A stretch of DNA of 47,169 nt from Gammaproteobacteria bacterium (GTDB lineage: Bacteria; Pseudomonadota; Gammaproteobacteria; Arenicellales; Poriferihabitantaceae). Every line of letters starts with the position of its first letter. The first letter of the stretch is position 1. The notes beneath the pieces are model-generated. The model saw only the letters and a list, made by a program, of their open reading frames with translations. It did not search any database and was not told the origin of the DNA. The stretch spans positions 20,702 to 67,870 of the forward strand of contig JAALKB010000004.1 in NCBI GenBank assembly GCA_011088265.1, written 5' to 3'. The position numbers were made by a program, and so were the translations under genes. Below, piece after piece: positions 28,099 to 37,155 of the stretch.

Positions 28099-28947
28099 GT
28101 GAAATATGAGCAAAGAGTTGCTGTGTTTCGGCGGCGAATGCAACGGGTGATTGAGCACAGCGGACTAAATCACGCAGGTTTCGCGAAAACCATTGGTGTG
28201 GAACGGTCAACATTATCCCAGCTGCTTTCTGAAGGGAATCTGAGATTGCCCCGAGCCGATACCATCGCGAATCTGGCGGAGAAATATCAGGTCAGTATCG
28301 ATTGGTTGCTGGGCTTAACTGATCAAGGAACCCTGTCCCCGGATGTGATGAAGGAACCTCTGGAGTTCGAAGACTTTTCCGGCTCTACGATGAATGAAAC
28401 CATGCTCCAGTGGCATCGGGAAGCGGGTAGTTATCGGGTGCGTTATATTCCAATTACCCTCCCTGATCTACTCAAGACTGAAGAAGTTGCTACCTATGAA
28501 TTTAAACGATACGGTCTTGGAAAAACCCACCAAAGCATTCGCGATACCCATCGCATGTTGATTCACCATCGACAGGAAGAAGCGGAAATGGAGGTTTGTC
28601 AGTCCATTCAGGATATCGAGAGTTTTGCCTTGGGAGAGGGCATTTGGGCTGGTTTATCTGCTCAGGCGAGAAAACAGCAACTGAAACATATCATCATATT
28701 ACTGGATGAACTCTATCCGGGATTTCGTTGGTACCTATTCGATGGTCGACAAATGTACACCGCGGCCTTCACTGTGTTTGGACCCTTGAGAGTCGCAGTT
28801 TTTATCGGACAGATGTATCTTGTGTTAAACAGTCGCCAACATATTCGTTTATTCTCCAATCGGTTTGATGAGTTGATCCGAGCATCGATTGTTCAGCCGA
28901 ATGAAGGGATTAGGTTTATCCGAAAGCAGCTCGGTAAAGTAAAATAG
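28099..28947 (+). CDS. XRE-family transcriptional regulator
   Basis: This 282-residue protein has an N-terminal helix-turn-helix of the XRE/Cro type (about residues 15-66: AGFAKTIGVERSTLSQLLSEG, then NLAEKYQVSIDWLLGL). A C-terminal region of about 200 residues is not recognised and may sense a ligand. It starts with GTG 8 nt after the mttB-family stop, so the two are probably co-transcribed. It is the obvious candidate regulator of the cluster; the operator candidates at 26402-26434 and 28962-29026 are the places to look. Confidence 0.85.
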   Translation: MKYEQRVAVFRRRMQRVIEHSGLNHAGFAKTIGVERSTLSQLLSEGNLRLPRADTIANLAEKYQVSIDWLLGLTDQGTLSPDVMKEPLEFEDFSGSTMNETMLQWHREAGSYRVRYIPITLPDLLKTEEVATYEFKRYGLGKTHQSIRDTHRMLIHHRQEEAEMEVCQSIQDIESFALGEGIWAGLSAQARKQQLKHIIILLDELYPGFRWYLFDGRQMYTAAFTVFGPLRVAVFIGQMYLVLNSRQHIRLFSNRFDELIRASIVQPNEGIRFIRKQLGKVK

Positions 28948-28961
28948 CGATTCGGTCTTCC

Positions 28962-29026
28962 TGTTTTAGGTGATTTTGAGTTGTGTTTTAGGTGATTTGC
29001 GTTGATTGGATTTACGTTGATTGAAT
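28962..29026 (+). promoter_or_regulatory. Paired direct repeats upstream of the dimethylglycine dehydrogenase gene
   Basis: TGTTTTAGGTGATTT occurs exactly twice, at 28962-28976 and 28984-28998 (period 22). It is followed by CGTTGATTGGAT at 29000-29011 and CGTTGATTGAAT at 29015-29026 (period 15). They lie 75-140 bp before the gene at 29101. They may be regulator sites or simply two of the many tandem duplications in this genome. Confidence 0.55.
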
Positions 29027-29100
29027 GTTGGGGTAAGTCGATTACGGATGATTGGGAACTAAATTACGTTTTTTGCAGCGATTAATTATTTGAGGTCTTT

Positions 29101-31518
29101 ATGAAAAGTCATACCCGGGTAGCCATCATTGGTGGCGGTGTTGTTGGTTGTAGTGTGTTGTATCACTTGACGAGACTGGGCTGGAAAGACGTGACGCTGA
29201 TTGAGCGCGCGGAGTTAACCTCCGGGTCTACCTGGCATGCTGCGGGTGGGTTTCATACCCTGAATGCGGATACCAACATGGCTGCGTTACAAGGCTATAC
29301 CATCGGCCTTTATCGAGAGTTGGAACAGATTTCAGGACAAAGCTGCGGCTTGCATCATGTAGGTGGCATCACCCTGGCATCCACTCCTGATCGGATGGAC
29401 TATCTCCGTGCTGAAAGGGCGAAACATCGGTACATGGGACTGGACACCCATCTTGTCACACCTGAGGAAATCCGGGAATTGTCTCCTATTACCAACACTG
29501 ATGGAATTATCGGTGCATTGTATGATCCATTGGATGGACATTTGGATCCCTCCGGAACCACTCATGCCTATGCAAGAGCGGCGAAAAAACAAGGGGCGGA
29601 CATTATTCTACGTAATCGGGTACTCAGCCTGGTCCCCAGGACTGATGGTAGTTGGGAAATTATTACCGAACAGGGAGTTATGCATGCGGAACATGTTGTG
29701 AATGCAGCGGGGCTTTGGGCAAGGGAAGTGGGGGAAATGGTAGGAGTGAATTTACCTCTGCATCCCATGGAGCACCAATATCTTGCGACGGAAAAAATTG
29801 ACGAAGTGGTTAATCGTTCCACGGAGCTTCCCCATGTTATGGATCCCGAGGGTGAAAGTTATCTAAGGCAGGAAGGGCAGGGGTTGGTGATCGGATTCTA
29901 TGAGCAAAATTGTGATCCATGGGCGGTGGATGGAACCAGCTGGGAATTTGGACATGAACTATTGCCGGATAATCTGGAGAGAATTGGAGACTCACTGGCG
30001 CTGGCTTTCAAACGATATCCTGTTTTGGCTGAAGCTGGAATTAAAACCGTGATCAACGGTCCCTTCACCTTTGCTCCAGATGGCAATCCTCTGGTTGGGC
30101 CAGTTCCGGGACTAAGAAACTATTGGTCTGCCTGTGGCGTTATGGCTGGGTTTAGTCAGGGCGGAGGGGTTGGATTGATACTGGCCGAATGGATGGTTGA
30201 AGGGGAGCCCTCCAGAGATGTGTTCGCGATGGATGTATCCCGGTTTGGTGATTATTGCACCAAACCCTATACGCGAATCAAGGTTCGGGAAAATTACCAA
30301 CGGCGTTTTTCTGTGTCCTATCCCAATGAAGAGTTACCCGCAGCTCGACCCTTTCACACGACACCGGCTTATGGGAAATGGCAGCAGCTTAACGCAGTAT
30401 TCGGCTCTGGTTTCGGCATGGAACACGTAAATTATTTCGCACCTAAAGGTGAAGAGCCGTTTGAGATCCCATCTTTTCGACGTTCGAATGCCTTTGAAAC
30501 CGTTGCTGAAGAGTGCATGGCAGTCAGGACTTCGGTGGGGATCAATGAAGTTCACAATTTCAGTAAATTTGATGTTCGGGGTGAGAAAGCGCGAGAATGG
30601 CTGGATCACATTATGGCGGGTAGAATTCCCAGGGTTGGTCGTATTACCCTGGCTCCCATGTTAAGTCCCAAAGGTAGGCTAATTGGTGATTTCACGATTT
30701 CCCGCCTGGAGGAAGATGTTTTTCAACTAAATGCTTCTTACGGTTCCCAGTCCTTCCATCAACGCTGGTTCGAACAAAATCTGCCTGAATCCGGTGTCTC
30801 CATCCGTAATATTTCCCAGCAACGAATTGGATTTCAAATAGCGGGCCCTAGTGCAAGAACCTTGCTGAATAGGGTAGTGAGGGCAGATGTGAGTAACGAG
30901 GCTTTTCCATTTTTGTCGATCACAGCCATGCAGGTTGGGCCCTGTGACGCCATTGTGCAGCGGGTTTCGTATACTGGAGATCTGGGCTATGAAATCTATG
31001 TTCCTGCAAATCAGCAAATAGCGCTATATGACGTCCTTACCGAAGCAGGTGCAGACCTTGGTTTGCGTCCTTTTGGTATGAGAGCGATGATGAGCTTACG
31101 TCTCGAAAAATCCTTTGGTTCCTGGTTGAGGGAATACAAACCGGACTATATGCCAGCGGAAACGGGTATGGATAGATTTGTGGCTTATAAAAAAGAAGCT
31201 GAATTTATCGGAAAACAGCCGGCGCTGGAAGAAAAGCAACGAGGGCCAGCGCGCAAATTATGTACGTTTATCGTCGAGGCGGAGGATGCGGATGTGGTCG
31301 CAGATGAACCCATCTGGATAGGAGACGAAGTCGTTGGATTCGTAACTTCTGGGGGATATGCCCATTACAGTGAAAAAAGTGTTGCAATTGGCTTTTTACC
31401 CGTTGAGTCGATTAGAGAGGGGTTGAATGTGGAGATAGAGATTTTGGGCAAGCGACGATCTGCGACGTTGTTTGAGGGCATGCTATTCGACCAGAGTGGA
31501 AAAAGGATGCGTGGCTAG
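29101..31518 (+). CDS. Dimethylglycine/sarcosine dehydrogenase-type FAD enzyme with GcvT domain
   Basis: The 805-residue protein has an N-terminal FAD-dependent oxidase domain (GGGVVG dinucleotide motif at residues 11-16) and a C-terminal aminomethyltransferase (GcvT-like) domain from about residue 420 onward. His46 in SGSTWHAAGG is the position that carries covalently bound FAD in dimethylglycine and sarcosine dehydrogenases. Enzymes of this type oxidatively remove an N-methyl group, and the GcvT domain passes the one-carbon unit to tetrahydrofolate. Dimethylglycine or sarcosine is the likely substrate, fitting the MttB-family gene two positions upstream. A clear start with a GAGGTC ribosome-binding site precedes the ATG. 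Confidence 0.92.
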   Translation: MKSHTRVAIIGGGVVGCSVLYHLTRLGWKDVTLIERAELTSGSTWHAAGGFHTLNADTNMAALQGYTIGLYRELEQISGQSCGLHHVGGITLASTPDRMDYLRAERAKHRYMGLDTHLVTPEEIRELSPITNTDGIIGALYDPLDGHLDPSGTTHAYARAAKKQGADIILRNRVLSLVPRTDGSWEIITEQGVMHAEHVVNAAGLWAREVGEMVGVNLPLHPMEHQYLATEKIDEVVNRSTELPHVMDPEGESYLRQEGQGLVIGFYEQNCDPWAVDGTSWEFGHELLPDNLERIGDSLALAFKRYPVLAEAGIKTVINGPFTFAPDGNPLVGPVPGLRNYWSACGVMAGFSQGGGVGLILAEWMVEGEPSRDVFAMDVSRFGDYCTKPYTRIKVRENYQRRFSVSYPNEELPAARPFHTTPAYGKWQQLNAVFGSGFGMEHVNYFAPKGEEPFEIPSFRRSNAFETVAEECMAVRTSVGINEVHNFSKFDVRGEKAREWLDHIMAGRIPRVGRITLAPMLSPKGRLIGDFTISRLEEDVFQLNASYGSQSFHQRWFEQNLPESGVSIRNISQQRIGFQIAGPSARTLLNRVVRADVSNEAFPFLSITAMQVGPCDAIVQRVSYTGDLGYEIYVPANQQIALYDVLTEAGADLGLRPFGMRAMMSLRLEKSFGSWLREYKPDYMPAETGMDRFVAYKKEAEFIGKQPALEEKQRGPARKLCTFIVEAEDADVVADEPIWIGDEVVGFVTSGGYAHYSEKSVAIGFLPVESIREGLNVEIEILGKRRSATLFEGMLFDQSGKRMRG

Positions 31519-31587
31519 GTTAGTAGGCTGGAGTAGGTGGCCAGAGTTGACCTGTACCCACCGATGTTTCCTTACCATGTCTTCAGC

Positions 31588-31603
31588 GGACTACAGGACT
31601 ACA
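31588..31603. repeat. 8-bp tandem duplication
   Basis: GGACTACA occurs twice head to tail in the gap between the dehydrogenase and ribA-like genes; a further related copy appears near 31624. The rest of this gap (31519-31763) shows no gene. Confidence 0.6.
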
Positions 31604-31763
31604 GAGCGGGGAGTACAGAGAAAGGACTACTGGTTATCTGAGCGAAAAGGATTACTCCAGCTTTATTAAATTAAAGAAGGCTAAGGGAAGGGGCCCAATA
31701 CTCTGTGCCTAATACCCCGTATTCTTAAAAGTGCTCCTAGAATAATAAAATACGCTGGGGTGG

Positions 31764-32642
31764 TCAGATCATATCGTCAGTATCATCCGTCTTGTCAGTA
31801 GAGAGATGGGTGTGGGAGACAGACTGGGAACTGAGATCCCTGTCTTCAAGATGATGCCCCCACTTCTTTTTTGCATTCAGGTAGGAGAGATTAGTGTCGT
31901 TGACACCAATAACGTGTTTTTCCATGGTGATATTACTCAGTCCATATTTAGCGAGATCTCCTACCTTTTTAGGATTATTAGTCATTAGTCGAAACGGGCG
32001 ATTACCGATAAATCTTAGGATTAAGGAAGCCGCATCACTAAAGTCCCTGGAATCAGCGGGAAGCCCTAGAGATTCATTCGCCTCATAAGTGTTTTCCCCC
32101 CCGTCCTGAAGTAAATAGGTGGCTGCTTTTGCCCATAGACCGATACCGCGGCCTTCGTGTCCGGCCATGTAAACCAGTAATCCGCCTGAGTCCTCACGTC
32201 CTAGCCGCTCGATGGCGAGATCGAGTTGCGGTCCGCATTCGCAACGTTGTGACCCGAAAACATCCCCAGTAAGACAATTGGAATGTACCCGGACCATCGG
32301 GTTTGATGATTCACGCGGATTGCCGAAGACAAGAACGCTATTGACTGCCATGGGGGTCGCCAGGGTGGCAAAAAGATTTTGACCGCCTTGTTTGAGCAAA
32401 TCTCTGGCCAGACCTTCGACCTTACTGATTTCGGTGCTACGAACGGCAGCATACCACTTTGCATGGTATTTTTTGTTGTTTATTGACAGTGGCAAGGGAA
32501 TTGGACCCAATAACCGAATAGAGATATTTTCGTCGGCCAGCAGGGTTGATTCAGAAATCTCCTTTCCCATGTGGTCGATGCGAGTTAACTTTCCTTGTTG
32601 AATCAGTCTTTGTCTGACTTCAGGGTTTAAGTAAGTAAACAT
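31764..32642 (-). CDS. ribA: GTP cyclohydrolase II (RibA-like)
   Basis: This 292-residue protein contains a complete GTP cyclohydrolase II domain. RVHSNCLTGDVFGSQRCECG provides the three zinc-binding Cys; GHEGRGIGL, TYEANESLGLPADSRD and LMTNNPKKV follow. The enzyme opens GTP to start riboflavin synthesis. The GHEGRGIGL and EANESLGLPADSRD forms resemble the RibBA-type enzymes of plants and cyanobacteria more than enterobacterial RibA. The first 110 residues are longer than usual but contain no DHBP synthase. The C-terminal 20 residues are Ser/Asp-rich and probably disordered. No other riboflavin gene is adjacent, so it may be a stand-alone or second copy. Confidence 0.88.
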   Translation of the reverse strand: MFTYLNPEVRQRLIQQGKLTRIDHMGKEISESTLLADENISIRLLGPIPLPLSINNKKYHAKWYAAVRSTEISKVEGLARDLLKQGGQNLFATLATPMAVNSVLVFGNPRESSNPMVRVHSNCLTGDVFGSQRCECGPQLDLAIERLGREDSGGLLVYMAGHEGRGIGLWAKAATYLLQDGGENTYEANESLGLPADSRDFSDAASLILRFIGNRPFRLMTNNPKKVGDLAKYGLSNITMEKHVIGVNDTNLSYLNAKKKWGHHLEDRDLSSQSVSHTHLSTDKTDDTDDMI

Positions 32643-32683
32643 AACAATTGGATCGATAGGTCATGGGCCTGAATAAGAGTCTA

Positions 32684-32710
32684 AATAGGAGCTGGAATAG
32701 AATAGGAGCT
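32684..32710. repeat. 17-bp period tandem duplication
   Basis: AATAGGAGCT occurs at 32684-32693 and 32701-32710, just upstream of the ribA-like start. Confidence 0.75.
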
Positions 32711-32724
32711 AAATTTCTGAAACT

Positions 32725-33297
32725 CTATAATGCCCGTAGTCCTGCAGTGAATCCGCTGAGGGAGATAGATGCGGTTATCTTTTGATTGGCAACGTCAACA
32801 AAGGTCACTTTTCCCTGATCTCCCTTTTTTAGTGCCTGAAGAATGTCGTCGTTCATCAGGGTACCAGCGTAACACCCGTTTTGATCACATCGTTCAAAAC
32901 TTAGTTGCATGGATTGGGTCTCATCAACAATTACGTTTATTCCAGTGGGTAGGTAGACCCCAAGCGATACGTCAAACACGCCAATAAATCGATCATCGAC
33001 TTCCGGTGATTTGGATACCTGGAACACGAGTAATGGGTATCCATTTTCCAATAGAACACGATAAAACAGAATACATCGTTTTTTCTGGGTTTCGTCAGTG
33101 ACTGGGCATTGTACGGTCCAATCCTTGAACTGCTGAGTCTCAAGTTCTTTTTCTTTATTTGTCTGTTGGGCAATGACTGAATCAGGGTATGTAAAAAATA
33201 GGGCGAAAGAAACCCCAAGACATACGCCAGCAAAAAATGTATTCGACAACGATGACCAAAGCAGTGTTTTTTTAAAGAGAATTTCAATTATTTTCAT
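32725..33297 (-). CDS. IalB-family periplasmic/membrane-anchored protein
   Basis: This 190-residue protein has an N-terminal hydrophobic segment (about residues 18-43) ending near SVIAQQ, which acts as signal peptide or anchor. The remainder matches the invasion-associated locus B family: FKDWTVQC, a second Cys in KKRCILFYRV, FERCDQNGCYAG with a Cys pair, and a closing ITASISLSGFTAGL. The family occurs widely in alphaproteobacteria and some gammaproteobacteria; its molecular role is unknown despite the name, and the Cys pairs suggest disulfides in the periplasm. It follows no obvious operon partner. Confidence 0.82.
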   Translation of the reverse strand: MKIIEILFKKTLLWSSLSNTFFAGVCLGVSFALFFTYPDSVIAQQTNKEKELETQQFKDWTVQCPVTDETQKKRCILFYRVLLENGYPLLVFQVSKSPEVDDRFIGVFDVSLGVYLPTGINVIVDETQSMQLSFERCDQNGCYAGTLMNDDILQALKKGDQGKVTFVDVANQKITASISLSGFTAGLRAL

Positions 33298-33356
33298 TGC
33301 TAATCAATACCTAAATTAACTTTCACATTCAAGTTTTTGATCAAAAAGTGGAACGC

Positions 33357-34037
33357 CTATTTTGTCATCTCCGGCAATCCATATCGCGATGGGTCGAAAT
33401 CCACTAAGGAATCGAGAACTAGATCAGCCTGAGCGTATCGGGTCTTATCCATATTGGAATCCGGGACAGCAACAACTCTCATTTTTGCCGCAACGCCTGC
33501 GGCTAAACCAGAGGGAGCGTCTTCAAAAACCAGCGTAGCAGATGGGGTAGCGCCAATTCTTTGTGCGGCAGCATTGAAAATGTCCGGGGCAGGTTTCCCC
33601 TCCTTTACCTCGGGGTCATCTCCAGCTACCACGGTGTTGAACAGTGAAAACCAGCTTTGATGGCCGGAGGACTTGATCTCATATAGGTCGCGATTTGAAC
33701 TGGTTGCTACCGCAATGGGTATATTGTGGTGGTGGAGGTGACGAATTAACCGCTCAGCACCGGGCAGAGCATCAGTATTGCCGAACTCTATTCTTAACAT
33801 TCCGTTGCGTTCTTCAATGTATTCTTCGGCGGTGATGGGAAGATTCAGCTCAGCTACCAGATATCGGGCAGAATCAATGGCTTTTCGGCCAAGCATGTTT
33901 GACTTTAAAGACCAGTCGAAGGTCTTGCCGAAGCGCGAAACGATTTTTTGGGTGACTCGGGTATAAATTATTTCGGTGTCGAGCAATAATCCATCCATAT
34001 CGAACAGAGCGTGGGTAACAGGAACGACATTCGTCAT
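33357..34037 (-). CDS. HAD-family hydrolase, PUDP/beta-phosphoglucomutase-like
   Basis: This 226-residue HAD subfamily IA protein has all four motifs: FDMDGLLLDTE (motif I, nucleophile Asp), ATSSN (motif II), a Lys in EGKPAPDIF (motif III) and FEDAPSGLAAG (motif IV). A helical cap lies between motifs I and II. The DMDGLLLDTE form is common to pseudouridine-5'-phosphatase, 2-deoxyglucose-6-phosphatase and beta-phosphoglucomutase-like proteins, so it dephosphorylates a small metabolite whose identity is open. It is separated by about 95 bp from the membrane protein gene upstream. Confidence 0.9.
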   Translation of the reverse strand: MTNVVPVTHALFDMDGLLLDTEIIYTRVTQKIVSRFGKTFDWSLKSNMLGRKAIDSARYLVAELNLPITAEEYIEERNGMLRIEFGNTDALPGAERLIRHLHHHNIPIAVATSSNRDLYEIKSSGHQSWFSLFNTVVAGDDPEVKEGKPAPDIFNAAAQRIGATPSATLVFEDAPSGLAAGVAAKMRVVAVPDSNMDKTRYAQADLVLDSLVDFDPSRYGLPEMTK

Positions 34038-34131
34038 TGATAGTGTCCGTTTTTATTCTAAATAAAATTGTTGATGGGAAGTTGCCGCTATTCACTTCTT
34101 TCTGTGGATCCGTTGTCGCTAAATTACTTGG

Positions 34132-36561
34132 CTAATCATCCGTCGAACTACTGGAAGAAAGGTCAGAGACATATCCACTGTATAGTCTCCTATAAATAAC
34201 AAGTGCGATAATATAGGCGCACATGGCAGCTACCAGGGTTGCCTGGAAACCGAAATACACAGAGAAAATAGCGCAGAATATTCCTCCTACCACTGTGAAT
34301 AGGCCATTGAATGCCCAGGCCCATGCAACCGTGCCTTCGGGTTTAAAACGAACTGCCAGTATTCCCATGGGGAAGGGCATGCCGAGGAAAAAAGCCAAAG
34401 GGAAAATCATGGCAATGGAAATCAATATCCGCACAGGAGTTTGGTATTGCAGGAACAGATCGAACAGGTATTGTTTATAGATAATCAACAACAGCGTGGA
34501 GACAATAATTCCGACAAAAGGAAGCCACCATCTTCTGTTTTCGATCAAACGCATTTTCTCTGACATCAAACTCCCAATGCCCGCGCCAAACAGGAAGGTG
34601 AAAAATACGGTGGTATAGGCATATAAGGGGAATCCAATTAGCTTCATAAAGACCTGAATGAATATCAGTTCGAAAATGATAAACCCCGCCCCCAGACAAG
34701 AGAAATAAACCAATAAACTTCCTTTTCCTGACCATTTAGCCTTCCCGGCACGGGAGAAAAAAAGTGGAACAAAAGTGAAAATCAAGGCGAAAATTAAGGC
34801 AGCACCTGCCGTGACGATCAGATGTACGATATCAATTGGAATACCCGTGGATCGTTGGGAGTTTAATAAGCCTGAGATGGATGAGTTGACGAATACGTCA
34901 TCCTGGTGATTGGGTAGTTCATCAACGGATTTCCTCAATGAATTGAAAAAAGGCTGGTCGTCCGTGGGAGGAGCAACCCGATAGGGAATCCTGTCTACCA
35001 ATTCCTGTGGGAAATTGGGTTCAAAAAATGGTTGGGTCAGAAACGAATTATCGGAATCAAATGGGTTTACCACTAAGCTAAAACTGGACATAAATTCCCT
35101 GGTTAATTCTGTCTCTTCTTTTGTCCAGGGGGACATTTTGACCAAAAAAGTAGGAAGATTGTCATGCATCCCGGATGCTTCAAATACCATTACATAATCA
35201 CGGAAGTTCCGTCTGCCGCTATTCGCCCAGGCCTGTGCTGCCGTGGCCACCATTTTAGGATAGATGTGATGATTAATATGCAGAATACCATCATTTCGCA
35301 GTCGGCTGAAAAACTCTTCATAGGCTTCAACGGTTTGTAAATAGGCGGATTGCATGGCGCCACTTCCCGCGGCAATACTTGAGCTTGTGTGGTTGCTATT
35401 AATTTGAATGATGTCGTATCGTTTGTCAGTGGATCGCAAATAGCTCCTACCTTCTCCTCGGCGAATATCAGTTCGAGGATCGTTCATCACATTGCCGATG
35501 TATTCGGAATAGGTGGTTTTTCCAAGCTCCACAACCTTGCCAACCAGTTCAATGCCATCAACGTGAGCGGCGTTGTAGGCGAGTGCCGCTTTGGTTTCTT
35601 GCCCCCCTGCGCTACCGATGACTAGGACCTGGGCATCGCTGTCCGCCTTAAGATAGTGGGATATGGCGAGATATCTATTCCAGAAATGCAATTTGGCGTC
35701 TTCCGGGAGGCTGGCTCTTAATTTTTCATAGTCGCCATCAAAACGATAAAAGTAGCTGGTTTGAGTTCCGCCATCGTAGGCTATCCACTTAAATGTATAG
35801 TCTCTTCCAACAATCTTTCCAAGTTCTTCATAGTCGATTATGTCGACTTTGGAAATAGGATCCCACCAGGTTCCCTCAGAGATGCTTTGTAACGTTCTAA
35901 AACTTCGTTTATCCATATGGGGATCGAAGGTTTTGATGCTGCTCCAATTGAATGGTGCAACGAAAGTAATCAGCGCAAGTACCGAAGTAGTCCGTGTCCA
36001 AATTTTGTTCTGGGAAAAGCAGGCAGAAGAAACCAGACAGAATCCACCGACAATATAGAGGATTCCCACGGTGCCGAGCTTGGGAAGTAATGGAATCAGA
36101 AGGACGCTGCCAACTGCTGCTCCGATTAAATCCCAGAAATAGAGTCTTCTAATCTGCTTCGCATAATGAGAAAAAATTAGCGAAAGAGAGAATCCGGCAA
36201 GAAAAAATGGCGCACAAATGACGAGGTAGATGAGAAAAAAGTTTCTTAATGCACCTTTGGCACCTTCCTGACTTAAATCCATGTAATCAAAGGGTAATCT
36301 ATCGATAGCCGGTAATATTAGAAGGGTCAGTATGGCCATAATGAGGGTTGCAGAAGACAACCACAACCATGTTCGACTACCGAGGGAAACGGGTCTTATA
36401 GATAAATAGACGCCCGCAAGGCCAAAGGAAAATACGGCCAAAGTAATGATCATGTAGGCCATGTTGGGGTACCACAACACGTCGAATATCCGTATTAACA
36501 CTAACTCCAATAGAAGGGAGGCGAGGGCAATGCTAAAAATACCAAATGCCTGTTTGTTCAT
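34132..36561 (-). CDS. Membrane protein with central spermidine-synthase-like domain
   Basis: The 809-residue protein begins with about six membrane helices (residues 1-215), followed by a soluble Rossmann-type domain. VLVIGSAGGQETKAAL near residue 310 is the nucleotide/SAM-binding motif, and GRSYLRSTDKRYDIIQIN and LHINHHIYP are other spermidine synthase-like blocks. About six more helices follow from residue 585. Such giant membrane-anchored spermidine-synthase homologues are common but not characterised; aminopropyl or methyl transfer to a lipid-linked or peptide substrate is possible. Acidic QVxxVD-type polyamine residues cannot be confirmed by eye. Its C-terminus is Ser/Asp-rich. Confidence 0.82.
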   Translation of the reverse strand: MNKQAFGIFSIALASLLLELVLIRIFDVLWYPNMAYMIITLAVFSFGLAGVYLSIRPVSLGSRTWLWLSSATLIMAILTLLILPAIDRLPFDYMDLSQEGAKGALRNFFLIYLVICAPFFLAGFSLSLIFSHYAKQIRRLYFWDLIGAAVGSVLLIPLLPKLGTVGILYIVGGFCLVSSACFSQNKIWTRTTSVLALITFVAPFNWSSIKTFDPHMDKRSFRTLQSISEGTWWDPISKVDIIDYEELGKIVGRDYTFKWIAYDGGTQTSYFYRFDGDYEKLRASLPEDAKLHFWNRYLAISHYLKADSDAQVLVIGSAGGQETKAALAYNAAHVDGIELVGKVVELGKTTYSEYIGNVMNDPRTDIRRGEGRSYLRSTDKRYDIIQINSNHTSSSIAAGSGAMQSAYLQTVEAYEEFFSRLRNDGILHINHHIYPKMVATAAQAWANSGRRNFRDYVMVFEASGMHDNLPTFLVKMSPWTKEETELTREFMSSFSLVVNPFDSDNSFLTQPFFEPNFPQELVDRIPYRVAPPTDDQPFFNSLRKSVDELPNHQDDVFVNSSISGLLNSQRSTGIPIDIVHLIVTAGAALIFALIFTFVPLFFSRAGKAKWSGKGSLLVYFSCLGAGFIIFELIFIQVFMKLIGFPLYAYTTVFFTFLFGAGIGSLMSEKMRLIENRRWWLPFVGIIVSTLLLIIYKQYLFDLFLQYQTPVRILISIAMIFPLAFFLGMPFPMGILAVRFKPEGTVAWAWAFNGLFTVVGGIFCAIFSVYFGFQATLVAAMCAYIIALVIYRRLYSGYVSDLSSSSSTDD

Positions 36562-36836
36562 AGATCTGTATTGGGTGAGCCTTGGGGATGTTGCTGGACG
36601 ATGTTGTTAGGCGATATTGTTGAGCGATAGGCTGGCGGAATGGATGACTGCGCTTAAGAAACATCCACCAAGATACATCCAGAAAAGCGTCAATAATCCG
36701 CCGAATCTCGATAGGGGGTATTCTATAGCAAATTACTAATAAAAAATTGATCTTGAACCTCAATCTTTCAAAACTGGCGATGACGTATAAAGTCAAGCCT
36801 ATGTTATACTCGCCGTTATGAGTCGAGGGCTTCGGT

Positions 36837-36864
36837 GATAAAATACAGGGCGATGAAATACAGG
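36837..36864. repeat. 15-bp period tandem duplication
   Basis: GATAAAATACAGG at 36837 and GATGAAATACAGG at 36852, one mismatch. Confidence 0.85.
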
Positions 36865-37015
36865 ATTAAGTACACTTGTCCTGGTGATCATGAAAATCCA
36901 TAAATATTACCCTAAATATTCCTGCTAGATATCTGTGGGGTTAGTTAGGTCCTGATTAGATCGGGGTTTGGTTAGGCAAGCGAGTTTTTTTACGGGCTTT
37001 TTGATGTTATCAGGT

Positions 37016-37058
37016 TCCACTGGAGATAGCTTGGGTCGGGCTCCACTGGAAATAGCTT
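37016..37058. repeat. 26-bp period direct repeat
   Basis: TCCACTGGAGATAGCTT at 37016-37032 and TCCACTGGAAATAGCTT at 37042-37058, one mismatch in 17. Confidence 0.9.
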
Positions 37059-37107
37059 TAATCCCGGCAGCTTTAACTCGAAACTACTTAAAATTAACTG
37101 TTTACAT

Positions 37108-37142
37108 TCTTGAGTACTACTAAAACTTGAGTATCACTAAAA
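37108..37142. repeat. 17-bp period tandem duplication before iscA
   Basis: CTTGAGTACTACTAAAA and CTTGAGTATCACTAAAA lie in tandem, ending 13 bp before the iscA ATG. They may also form part of its promoter or an operator. Confidence 0.85.
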
Positions 37143-37155
37143 TCGGATTTTTGTT

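Larger units (their letters stand above)
36562..37155. other. Divergent intergenic region upstream of iscA
   Basis: Almost 600 bp between the divergent membrane protein gene and iscA. It holds three tandem duplications (36837-36864, 37016-37058, 37108-37142) and a GTTATACT sequence at 36804-36811 that could be a plus-strand -10 box. No tRNA or ORF is supported. Confidence 0.5.

Noticed and set aside
36562-37155. tRNA or rRNA leader suggested by the GTTATACT box
   Set aside because: No cloverleaf, CCA end or rRNA sequence follows, and the -35 region is weak.
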